Source of the DNA: Paradesertivirga mongoliensis
GTDB lineage: Bacteria > Bacteroidota > Bacteroidia > Sphingobacteriales > Sphingobacteriaceae
Assembly (NCBI RefSeq): GCF_024436395.1
Contig: NZ_JAFMZO010000001.1
Coordinates: 62,001 to 126,000, forward strand
Length of the DNA stretch: 64,000 nt
Direction: 5' to 3'
Shown here: positions 44,805 to 53,074 of the stretch, piece by piece
Numbering within the stretch: the stretch's first letter is position 1
Layout of the letters: each line of letters starts with the position of its first letter
Made by a program: the position numbers and the translations under genes
The notes under the pieces: generated by a model
What the model saw: the letters and a program-made list of their open reading frames with translations, nothing else
Database searches by the model: none
What the model was told of the DNA's origin: nothing

Positions 44805-45141
44805 ATATTTCACTAAAATAGTAAGATTATATTAATTATCCGGTGCAGGCTGAGATTAGGCTTATTAGCAAATAAATTGTTACAGGAAAAGCAGTTACCT
44901 ATCGTCAACCGAATTGACGCCGACAAAGGATGCGATTAGAAGGGTGCTTCGAGGTTTCTATCTGCTGCCGGTCCGGCTATCCACTATAGTTTTTATTTCA
45001 GCTCCGCTATTCCCCCCGCAAATAAAAAGCTGCCGTTTCTATCCGGCTTAATATGGTAGTTCCGGTCGTTGCTCAGAAAGTCCTGGTAAAACTTTCCAAA
45101 AGTTTTGGAACTTTTGGAAAGTTAAGATGGCGGCAATAGCT
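44805..45141. other. Intergenic region after the rhamnogalacturonan block
   Basis: About 337 bases between the FG-GAP gene and the GntR-type gene, both on the minus strand. No gene is supported. It contains an A/T-rich stretch upstream of the regulator (TAAGATTATATTAATTATCC, about 44822-44841) that may hold its promoter, and the nested hairpins at 45090-45123. Confidence 0.5.
45090..45123 (-). terminator. Nested inverted repeats after the FG-GAP gene
   Basis: AACTTTCCAAAAG (45090-45102) pairs perfectly with CTTTTGGAAAGTT (45111-45123) over an 8-base loop. The loop itself (TTTTGGAA) can pair with TTCCAAAA of the left arm (45094-45101), giving an alternative, mutually exclusive hairpin. It begins 19 bases after the stop codon and is followed on the minus strand by TTTTACC. 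It is most likely the terminator of the long operon; a three-half-site operator is the alternative. Confidence 0.6.
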
Positions 45142-46872
45142 CTAGTAATGTGTATGATTTACCACCTTCGTTCTTAAATAGTTTAAATCCTGTTTCAAAT
45201 CCTTCGAATACGAAGCGCTCTTTGAACCGAAAACCCGCAGGACTCCCCGCGATAATGTGATTACCTCCTCTGCTCCTCTGCCCGTAAAATCGAACATATG
45301 AAAAACGCCATCCGGAAAATACAAGTCGCCTTCGCCATTTTCATCAATCCTGAACTTATACCAAAACAATTGGGGCTTTCCTTTACCTTTCCAGTTCCCC
45401 AAAACAAAGTCCGGGTTACCGTTTAAGGGATAGCCATTCGGCCACATAGACAATAATGTTCCTTTGTTGTCAAACCAAAACAGCTGACTTGATAAACGTG
45501 GTTCAGTACTTGACTTCAATCCGTAGGTTCTTCCACCCACTACAATCTGAGGCTTGGCAACACCTTTCAGAAAGTCGCCCACCTGTATTTGCTGACTATG
45601 CTCGGCAACGCTTTGCCAAATGATCTCTTTAGTCATGGCTTTTATTGCATAAACGCCGGTCTCGCTATTAGAAATTACGATATCGAGCTTTCCGTCTTTG
45701 TCCACATCAGCAAATTTATAGCTGTCGGCATGGTCATGATTGTCGTTGAGCAGGTCGAAGCGATTCCAGATTTCTTTGCCTTTTGCATCCAGGAGTAGAG
45801 AGCCTATCAGCACTTCGTCAATGCCATCCTTATTTAAATCTACCGGATAGATGTAATGGCCGAGGTTATCCTTCTTGCGCGTCTCGACATGCTGCCAAAG
45901 CGGGGTTAAGTCGGCCCTGTACGCGTTGATATTCATTCCGCCGCCATAATCGGTGAAAACCACCAATTCATTTGGCGAATCTTTGGTCAGTTTAGCGATG
46001 GCCATTCTGAAGTTATTGTATACATGAGGAAGCGCCTTAGTTGGCCATTCAGTTTTACGAATCTCTTTTCCGGATCTTCCATCCGCAATAACCAGCCATT
46101 CTTTATTTTCTAAAAAGCGCCAGTGAACCACTTCTGCGTTACCGTCTTTGTCAAAATCCCATACTACGCCGGGGGCTTCAAACTCCGAACGCAGGCGGGC
46201 GTTTTCTGCGGGCGCCTTCCATGACCAAAGTTCCTGCCCAGAATTATCAAACACAGTCATTGACCAGTCGGAGCTAAGCACCGCTAAATCTGTTTTTTTA
46301 TCACCATTTATATCGCCGAATTTTACAGCGTTGCTTGAAGGTATTTTGTATTCCTTAATGAGTTCAACATCGGGGTTCAACTGGTAAGGCTTTATATCCT
46401 CTTCCCTGAGGTTGGGATTTGTGCTTAAAACCAAAACATCTACTAAGGGTGATGGGTCAATGCGAGTAATTTTTATGTCTGTTAAGCCCTTTTTTAGCTG
46501 GAATGTTCCGGCCTTCTGAAAACGAAGTGTATCGGTGCCGAATGTTTCTGCTGACACTTTATCCCCAACTGAGACTTTAAATCCAGCATCTTTGGTTCCT
46601 TGGCTGCGTACATACAGATAGTACAAGCCATTAGCAGGCACATTGATACGCGTAATCAGATTAGTTTCTGAATTAAGCGTTATCGCAGTATTATTAAAAA
46701 ACCATTTTGATCTAAAACCCGCCTCGGATATGATATTCCCTTTGGGATTCCGATCCAGGAAATCTGAAGCCGGAATAATGATCGTCCCGGGCATGCTTAC
46801 GGGATTATTAATCTTCTGTGCCCTGGCGCCAAAGCAAGCAAAAACTGAAAAAACAACCAATAAATATTTCAT
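45142..46872 (-). CDS. Secreted FG-GAP/beta-propeller protein, possible polysaccharide lyase
   Basis: A 576-residue exported protein (signal peptide to about residue 18, ARA before Q). Residues about 30-170 form a beta-sandwich resembling carbohydrate-binding modules of the CBM35/malectin kind (FLDRNPKGNIISEAG... NVPANGLYYLYVRSQG, split). The rest is a propeller of FG-GAP/VCBS blades: VKFGDINGDKKTDLAVLS, WDFDKDGNAEVVHW, VDLNKDGIDEVLIGS, FADVDKDGKLDIVIS, with Ca-binding Asp-rich loops. PL11 lyases and the more recent propeller lyase families share this fold. It is 6 bases downstream of the GH106-type gene and ends the operon, so it probably acts on a rhamnose- or uronate-containing glycan. Activity is not proven. 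Confidence 0.78.
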   Translation of the reverse strand: MKYLLVVFSVFACFGARAQKINNPVSMPGTIIIPASDFLDRNPKGNIISEAGFRSKWFFNNTAITLNSETNLITRINVPANGLYYLYVRSQGTKDAGFKVSVGDKVSAETFGTDTLRFQKAGTFQLKKGLTDIKITRIDPSPLVDVLVLSTNPNLREEDIKPYQLNPDVELIKEYKIPSSNAVKFGDINGDKKTDLAVLSSDWSMTVFDNSGQELWSWKAPAENARLRSEFEAPGVVWDFDKDGNAEVVHWRFLENKEWLVIADGRSGKEIRKTEWPTKALPHVYNNFRMAIAKLTKDSPNELVVFTDYGGGMNINAYRADLTPLWQHVETRKKDNLGHYIYPVDLNKDGIDEVLIGSLLLDAKGKEIWNRFDLLNDNHDHADSYKFADVDKDGKLDIVISNSETGVYAIKAMTKEIIWQSVAEHSQQIQVGDFLKGVAKPQIVVGGRTYGLKSSTEPRLSSQLFWFDNKGTLLSMWPNGYPLNGNPDFVLGNWKGKGKPQLFWYKFRIDENGEGDLYFPDGVFHMFDFTGRGAEEVITLSRGVLRVFGSKSASYSKDLKQDLNYLRTKVVNHTHY

Positions 46873-46878
46873 CTGGAT

Positions 46879-49641
46879 CTAATTTTTAAAAGATGTGATA
46901 GTAACCGGACCAACTAATCCGGACGGCTGTGGCTTCCATCCTGCCGCGTCAAATGCCTTATAATTAATATTTACAAAGTTGATTTCATGGTATTTCCGCC
47001 ACTCAATTCCCTTTTTATCCATATCTCTCATGCGGTTTGCCATCAGGTTTGCCACCTCAATTTTGATAGTATTCTTACCCTTTCTTAAATATTTGCCAAT
47101 TCTTGCCTGATACGGAATACTCCATAAAACCCCGGCGTCTTGCCCGTTAACCCACACCCGGGCGCTCTCGTGAACTTTTCCTAAGTTAAGCACGTATTCA
47201 TCCGACTTAATTTTAGGCATTTTGAATTCGAGCGTATATTCTGCCCTTCCAGAGTAGGCTATTGCAGCGCTATCTCCAAGTTCGGTCCATGATACGAGTT
47301 GAGAGAGTTTTTTGTCAGCGGGAACAACCGGGCCTCCATCTGTAAAATGCAGGTTCCATTGCCCTTTTATCTCCACGGTTTTAGCCACCTTATCGAGGTA
47401 GTTCCATTTCTGCAATCCAGATATATCGCTGGTGGCTTTAAGGATAAGAGCTTCGCCCGGCAACATCTGCACTCTAACAAGGGTCGAGTTTCCGCTGACA
47501 GTGCTGACCGCTATACCACTTTTGCCGCTTTCAGGATCTAAAATCACTACTGAAGATGCCAGGACATTGAGCGGCAAATCGGTGTCAACCGCATTCGCTG
47601 TGTGATTCACGAGGTAATAATATTTGTCGGCACCCACCTGACGACGGATATATTTAAGTCCGGTGCTTGTTATCCTTTCGCCGCGTAGACCAACATATTG
47701 CAGAGCCTTTTGAACATCGTTAGAAAGCAAAATTCGCCCTGAGCCTGTTTTCAACTCCTTCACTCCGTTTCCGGCATCCGAAAAAACTAAGTTTGAAACC
47801 AACTGATACAATTTGTCTCTGTTTGCTTCAAGATTGCTTAAACCAGGAACATCTTCAGGCATCTGCTGAATGATAACAGTCGCTCCTTTTTTTGCCAGGT
47901 CGATCATCTTTTCTAAAGTCTCCACAGGCATATAATCTGCCTTCGGAACGATCAATGTTTTATACGGAGATGCATTTGGAGATGTGCTGATATTTGTGCC
48001 AGCGGAGGTAGATTGCTTCAACAACTTATCTGAAATAAAATCCAGTGAATACCCCGCATCCTGTAAAGCCTTTACGTTTTTGTAAAACGGACTTGGATGC
48101 AGCCAAACATCCACATCATGCACTTTAAGTGGCATATCCATACCTTTAGGATTGTTCCACACATCGTGTATGGGCCAGTATACCAATAGTTCATTATCCG
48201 ACTTTCCGGCCTGAAGAACAGATTGAACTCTTGTGATGTAGGTATTTAATCCGGGAAGATGTGCCCACCAGCTGTTCGAAGGAACAAAGTTAACAGAAGC
48301 ATAAAACAACCATCCCGGATACGGAACATCTTCGGGTGAATACGTGGTTCCGTGAAAGAATGTGTGGTTTACGCCCGATAAGAAAACCTGCTCTAACTCA
48401 GGTTTGGTTTGGGATAATGATGTTTTAAAATGTTCGGTTAACCAGGTAAAGGTTTCGCTCGATACCAGATTCTTGCCCGTAACATGTGCCGCAGATGATG
48501 CGAACTTCAACATGATGGGATCAGGATCGACGTTCCGAACATCGGCGCTGTCGCGGCGAAGCCCGGGGATCGGAAAATAACTTGAGCCAAAGGTTTCACA
48601 CTCCGGAATATCTACCGCAGCATACAGATCTATGAGGTTACCCGGCGAACCATGTGCCTGATTTTTAGAGATTCCGTTGTATTTATGAGTCCAGTTTGTC
48701 CATGGAATGGTAAAATTCTCCAGCAACATCTCGCTCATTGTTTCACGGTAATCCGATTTTAAACGGGCAACGTTGGTATTTAATTCTTTGCCAACCAAGT
48801 CGCGGATATGAGGGCGCAGGTCGTAACCACGACGCATTTTAAATTCGTCGAAAAAGTTATCAGACCAATCTGCATTATACACCTCATAACTGTCATTATA
48901 AAACGCCCTTACCTTCGGGGGATTATTGGCAAAAACGATATCATATCGCTTAAGGTATTCGTCAAGAGCGGGTCTTGAGAGGTGATTTAAGGTAAAACCT
49001 TCGCCACCCGGCGCTGCACGTTTCACCATCTGGCGGGTTCTGCCAGAAAATGCGGCATAAATATCCCAGTTTCCCGCTTCAGGCCTCCAGCTAAGATTAC
49101 CTTCAACATCTACTTTATCGATCAACTGTAAAACCTGCCCTTTATCGCTGTATGCGGTTACCGATTGGAGCCTGGTAGCACCCGCTTTTGGATCTTTCAC
49201 CACGAGCTTATCCGGAAGAACCTTACCCGCCGCGAGTTTATAATTTTGCACCACCAATTTAGCGGCAGCAAATTCGGCCGGCACCTGCGGACCGCCAAAG
49301 GGCCAGCCGGTTCCCGTTGTTAGATCTACGCCCATACCCAGGCCGCCGGCAGTACTTACGGTATGGTTTAACATCTTCATCCAATCTTTCGACAGGTACG
49401 GAATGTAACGGCTCTCATAGCCGATGGCACCATATATGGGTGCTATCTCAACACCTCCGAAGCCTGTTTTTTGATAGTTGTTTAATAAAGACGATATATT
49501 TTTCTCATCCACAGCGTTACCCATCCACCACCAGCGTGTCCATGGGCGACTTTCTTTTTTAATTTCTGGCCAGGCATTGTTTTGTGCCTTGAGAGAACCA
49601 ACAAAGCAGGTAATAATAAAAACAAGTAAAAACTTTTTCAT
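46879..49641 (-). CDS. GH106-type alpha-L-rhamnosidase
   Basis: A 920-residue secreted protein (signal peptide to about residue 19, SLKA before Q). The start of the mature part RPWTRWWWMGNAV and GFGGVEIAPIYG, TGTGWPFGGPQVP are typical of GH106-family enzymes, and the C-terminal region (about 760-910) is a galactose-binding-like beta-sandwich with YVLNLGKVHESARVWVNGQDAGVLW. GH106 enzymes remove terminal alpha-L-rhamnose with inversion and need calcium. It lies between L-rhamnose mutarotase and the FG-GAP protein, which fits release of rhamnose from pectin. The family call is good; substrate linkage is inferred. Confidence 0.88.
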   Translation of the reverse strand: MKKFLLVFIITCFVGSLKAQNNAWPEIKKESRPWTRWWWMGNAVDEKNISSLLNNYQKTGFGGVEIAPIYGAIGYESRYIPYLSKDWMKMLNHTVSTAGGLGMGVDLTTGTGWPFGGPQVPAEFAAAKLVVQNYKLAAGKVLPDKLVVKDPKAGATRLQSVTAYSDKGQVLQLIDKVDVEGNLSWRPEAGNWDIYAAFSGRTRQMVKRAAPGGEGFTLNHLSRPALDEYLKRYDIVFANNPPKVRAFYNDSYEVYNADWSDNFFDEFKMRRGYDLRPHIRDLVGKELNTNVARLKSDYRETMSEMLLENFTIPWTNWTHKYNGISKNQAHGSPGNLIDLYAAVDIPECETFGSSYFPIPGLRRDSADVRNVDPDPIMLKFASSAAHVTGKNLVSSETFTWLTEHFKTSLSQTKPELEQVFLSGVNHTFFHGTTYSPEDVPYPGWLFYASVNFVPSNSWWAHLPGLNTYITRVQSVLQAGKSDNELLVYWPIHDVWNNPKGMDMPLKVHDVDVWLHPSPFYKNVKALQDAGYSLDFISDKLLKQSTSAGTNISTSPNASPYKTLIVPKADYMPVETLEKMIDLAKKGATVIIQQMPEDVPGLSNLEANRDKLYQLVSNLVFSDAGNGVKELKTGSGRILLSNDVQKALQYVGLRGERITSTGLKYIRRQVGADKYYYLVNHTANAVDTDLPLNVLASSVVILDPESGKSGIAVSTVSGNSTLVRVQMLPGEALILKATSDISGLQKWNYLDKVAKTVEIKGQWNLHFTDGGPVVPADKKLSQLVSWTELGDSAAIAYSGRAEYTLEFKMPKIKSDEYVLNLGKVHESARVWVNGQDAGVLWSIPYQARIGKYLRKGKNTIKIEVANLMANRMRDMDKKGIEWRKYHEINFVNINYKAFDAAGWKPQPSGLVGPVTITSFKN

Positions 49642-49756
49642 TTACGATTGATAATGATCTAAAAACGTGTTACACGAGTACCGGGCTAAACAGAACGGCA
49701 AACGCGGTTGTAGCTGCAAAATCTGACAGTATCAAAGATGTCAGACTCATTAACCC

Positions 49757-50068
49757 TTAATCCATATGAAAAACCTCAACCAAAGGTTTACTCACAGGTG
49801 AATTATCGGCATTAGCCTCCATAATATCGGCCATATAGGCCCACCATTTTTGTACAATTGCGGTCTGTCCCAGGTCTTGTGAAGACTGGTTGCCATCTTG
49901 CTGCTGTACAGCAAAAAGGATATTTGTTTCTTCATCCAGAAAAATGGTATAATCACTTATTCCGTTTTCTTTAAGCAACACTTTTAATTCGGGCCAGATT
50001 TCGTCATGGCGTTTTTTGTATTCGTCTTTGAAGCCAGGCTTAAGCTTCATTTTAAAGGCTAGTTTCAT
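49757..50068 (-). CDS. rhaM: L-rhamnose mutarotase
   Basis: A 103-residue cytoplasmic protein of the RhaM family. It has FKMKLKPGFKDEYKKRHDEIWPEL at the start (with His and Glu of the active region) and AIVQKWWAYMADIMEAN at the end, both family markers. It interconverts alpha and beta L-rhamnose anomers for the rhamnose isomerase. Its presence shows that rhamnose is a product of the surrounding glycan block. It lies 23 bases after the first GH2 gene and 115 bases before the GH106 gene, all on the same strand. Confidence 0.94.
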   Translation of the reverse strand: MKLAFKMKLKPGFKDEYKKRHDEIWPELKVLLKENGISDYTIFLDEETNILFAVQQQDGNQSSQDLGQTAIVQKWWAYMADIMEANADNSPVSKPLVEVFHMD

Positions 50069-50091
50069 TTTCTTTTGGATTTTTAGCTAAT

Positions 50092-53055
50092 TTAAAGTTT
50101 TTGGTAAACCTCAGCTTCAATAATACTCAAAGTGCCTCTGGTTCCGCGGTCATCTCGTGCCACGCCATCATCCAGGCGCTTTCCCGATACCTCCACTCCA
50201 TATCCTGAACTGCTCTCATTTATACCAGTACCAGAAAGCTGAACTGTTACCGTTTTTCCCTTCATCGGAGAAACTGGTATAGTACAATATCCAAGCGACA
50301 TGGGAGTAAGTCCATTGAATACTTCTTTGCCGTCTACCAGAATTCTTATGGGATAACTTCTGCTACGGAAATTATTAAGTTTGAGTGCCAGCTCATTAAC
50401 AACGGCATCCTCTGCAAGAGTATATTTAATCCAGGCATTTTCTACCCTACCATCATTCACCCAATCAGTTAACTCATTATCATCAAAGCTTTCGGCCGCT
50501 CTTTGGCTGTTGGCTCCAGCTGTTGCTGAGATAATTTTTAATGCTTTTCTGGATGGTCCAAAAGACGGACCAGCGGGAGTCGGGCCTCGTTTTAAGCTCG
50601 GACTAAGGCCGGCGTCCGGCATATTAAGAGAAAGCCCGCCGGCTACTTTTACCGGGCTTGATTTAAAGGCAGCTGTTGCTGATTTTAAACCTTCTGAAGT
50701 GGCTGAGAGTACTATTTGGCCAGGTTTGGTTGTCGAGCGGATTAAAACCCTGTTCACTCCTCCTTCTACTGGAAGAGATTTCGATAGGATATAGTTGTCG
50801 GGACCCTGGGCAATTCCGCCTCGCCATTCTGCCGGACCTTCTAATTTGAAGTCGATCATATTTAAAGCAGTTGGACAGCGATTTCCCTGCGCGTCTACCA
50901 CTTCTATCTGAGCCAAAACCACATCGGCGCCGTCGGCTTTTAAACCATTGGGGGCTTGCATAGTGGTAAGGCGTAAGCCAGCCGGAGCACCTGCAGTTTT
51001 TATTTCAGCCTCAGATAGTTTTTTGCTTTGAGCATCGTATGACACAGCCTTAATGGTTCCGGGTTGCCATTCAATATTTCTGAAGGTAAAGGCAAAACCG
51101 TCGCTGCGCTCACCGAATCCTTTGCTTTGACCATTTATAAACAGCTCTACTTTTTCTCCGGTAGAAACCGCGTACACATTCTTCTTTATTCCCGGCTGAT
51201 AATTCCAGTGCCCAACGATATGCGTACTATGTCTTTCGGGATCAACCCAGCCGTCCCACATTACCTTATGTGCGTAAAAACCATCTTTCGGGATACGCAT
51301 CGGGTCCACTTCGCCACTCCGGCGGTAATTTTCTGCGCCCCTCGAGTGTGAGTTACTGTCAGAGAAAATAATATTCACTCCACCAGCACTTACCCTTTCT
51401 CCGGTGCCTGGACGTTCTCTCCAAAATTCATACCAGCGCGCTACGTTTTCTAGCGCATGTGAGTCCTGGTTACGGTTGTACTCCCTTGCTGGGGCATCGC
51501 GATATAAAGGCCCGTCGCCATCCTTATGGAAAGGTGGAGAAAATTCGTCCCAATATTTCCGTAATCCTTCGTCGCGGGAATACTCTGTAGCCCAAAGTGG
51601 GATGTCAGCGCTTTTATTCGTGTAAAGCATTTCTCCTCCCCACTCGGCTATTTTACTGTCGAGCATCTCGCGGGAACCCATGGCTCGCCCGCCCTGAGGA
51701 TCGTATTTATCTTTTATAGCCTTTAGCTCAGCCATGTGCGGCTCGCTAATTCTCTCATTTCCACCTTCATAGAACAAGATACTCGGACTATTTCGATTGT
51801 AGATAACTGCCTCACGCATAAGTTCTACCCTATGCTCCCATTGCCGTCCGGTAACATCTTTCTCAGAATCGCCGGCAGGCATAGCCTGAATTAATCCAAC
51901 TCTGTCGCATGATTCCACATCCTGTTTCCAGGGTGTAATATGCATCCAGCGTACAAGATTAGCATTGCTTTCTACCATCAGGTTGTTGCTGTAATCACTT
52001 AACCAGGGCGGTACAGACATTCCTAAGGCGGGCCACTCGTTAGTAGTGCGTTGAGCGTATCCTTTCATTACAAGAACTCTATCGTTTAGATAAACCATCC
52101 CGTTCTTATATTCTGCCTTGCGGAAACCAGTTTTAGTCTGTACTTCATCTACCTGCCTTCCGTTCACTTTTAAGCGGGTGGATACTGTATATAAATAGCC
52201 ATAGCCCCAGCTCCAGAAATTCAGATTATTTAACCTGGCGTTAGCAGTTACCGACTTTGTCTCTCCAGGCTGAATGCTGGTCTGATCGCCTTCAAAAACT
52301 TTTATCGTCTTCCCGGCGAGGTCTTTAACCTCCACTTCATATCGAAAAGTCCGGGCCGTTGCATGATCATTCTTTACTTCCGATTCGGCGACAACGGTTG
52401 CCGTCTTATTTTGGATATCGAAGTCCTTTGCGTAAATGTATACTCCTGATGTTTTAAGAAAAGAGTAGAGTGGGAGGGTTTGATATAGCTTATCCGTTAC
52501 GTGCAGCCAGACATTTTTCGGAATACCGCCGTAGTTAGCGTTAAAGCTGGTATGATTCCACTGATAACCCGCTCCGGTAGCTTTCTCCCTATAATTCCAT
52601 GCGTTATCTACTCGAACAGCTACTAGGTTCTCCGCTCCGGGTTTTATCAGATCCGTTATATCAAACCCAAAAGCCATGACTCCGTTTTCATGCAGGCCAA
52701 GATGCTTACCATTGAGATAAACATCTGCGCCCTGGCGCACACCTTCGAACTCCAGGAAAACCTTCTTTCCTTTATCTGATGCCGGAACTCTAAAACTTTT
52801 ACGGTACCATGAAATCTTAACCGGCAACCGGTTAATCGCTACTTTGAAGGCTTCGTCTTCATTCCATGCGCGCGGAAGAGTAACTTCTTTCCACGATGCG
52901 TCGTTGAATTCGGGTGCTGAAGCGTCTTTTACATCCTCAACACTGAGCTTCCATCCGGGGTTAAAATTATATAGGATACGCTGAGAAGACTGGGCATATA
53001 CTAAGCTGGTAACAGATACCAGTATCAAAATTACTTTGGTTATACCTTTAATCAT
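50092..53055 (-). CDS. GH2-family glycoside hydrolase, tandem paralogue A
   Basis: A 987-residue secreted GH2 enzyme; a signal peptide (MIKGITKVILILVSVTSLVYA) supports ATG 53055 rather than the longer frame that overlaps the neighbour. Domains in order: GH2 sugar-binding sandwich (about 30-220), immunoglobulin-like domain (about 225-330), TIM barrel (about 335-640) with the acid/base Glu in LFYEGGNERIS and the nucleophile Glu in ATEYSRDEG, a bacterial Ig-like region (about 690-830), and a C-terminal discoidin-like domain. Beta-galactosidase or beta-glucuronidase on RG-I side chains is likely, from locus context. Its first residue of the CGNE motif is G instead of C, unlike its two paralogues. 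Confidence 0.9.
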   Translation of the reverse strand: MIKGITKVILILVSVTSLVYAQSSQRILYNFNPGWKLSVEDVKDASAPEFNDASWKEVTLPRAWNEDEAFKVAINRLPVKISWYRKSFRVPASDKGKKVFLEFEGVRQGADVYLNGKHLGLHENGVMAFGFDITDLIKPGAENLVAVRVDNAWNYREKATGAGYQWNHTSFNANYGGIPKNVWLHVTDKLYQTLPLYSFLKTSGVYIYAKDFDIQNKTATVVAESEVKNDHATARTFRYEVEVKDLAGKTIKVFEGDQTSIQPGETKSVTANARLNNLNFWSWGYGYLYTVSTRLKVNGRQVDEVQTKTGFRKAEYKNGMVYLNDRVLVMKGYAQRTTNEWPALGMSVPPWLSDYSNNLMVESNANLVRWMHITPWKQDVESCDRVGLIQAMPAGDSEKDVTGRQWEHRVELMREAVIYNRNSPSILFYEGGNERISEPHMAELKAIKDKYDPQGGRAMGSREMLDSKIAEWGGEMLYTNKSADIPLWATEYSRDEGLRKYWDEFSPPFHKDGDGPLYRDAPAREYNRNQDSHALENVARWYEFWRERPGTGERVSAGGVNIIFSDSNSHSRGAENYRRSGEVDPMRIPKDGFYAHKVMWDGWVDPERHSTHIVGHWNYQPGIKKNVYAVSTGEKVELFINGQSKGFGERSDGFAFTFRNIEWQPGTIKAVSYDAQSKKLSEAEIKTAGAPAGLRLTTMQAPNGLKADGADVVLAQIEVVDAQGNRCPTALNMIDFKLEGPAEWRGGIAQGPDNYILSKSLPVEGGVNRVLIRSTTKPGQIVLSATSEGLKSATAAFKSSPVKVAGGLSLNMPDAGLSPSLKRGPTPAGPSFGPSRKALKIISATAGANSQRAAESFDDNELTDWVNDGRVENAWIKYTLAEDAVVNELALKLNNFRSRSYPIRILVDGKEVFNGLTPMSLGYCTIPVSPMKGKTVTVQLSGTGINESSSGYGVEVSGKRLDDGVARDDRGTRGTLSIIEAEVYQKL

Positions 53056-53074
53056 TAGGATAGTATTTTTGGGT

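Noticed and set aside
45090..45123. CRISPR-like short repeats
   Set aside because: The repeated half-sites are adjacent and inverted, without regular spacers or cas genes; they form hairpins.
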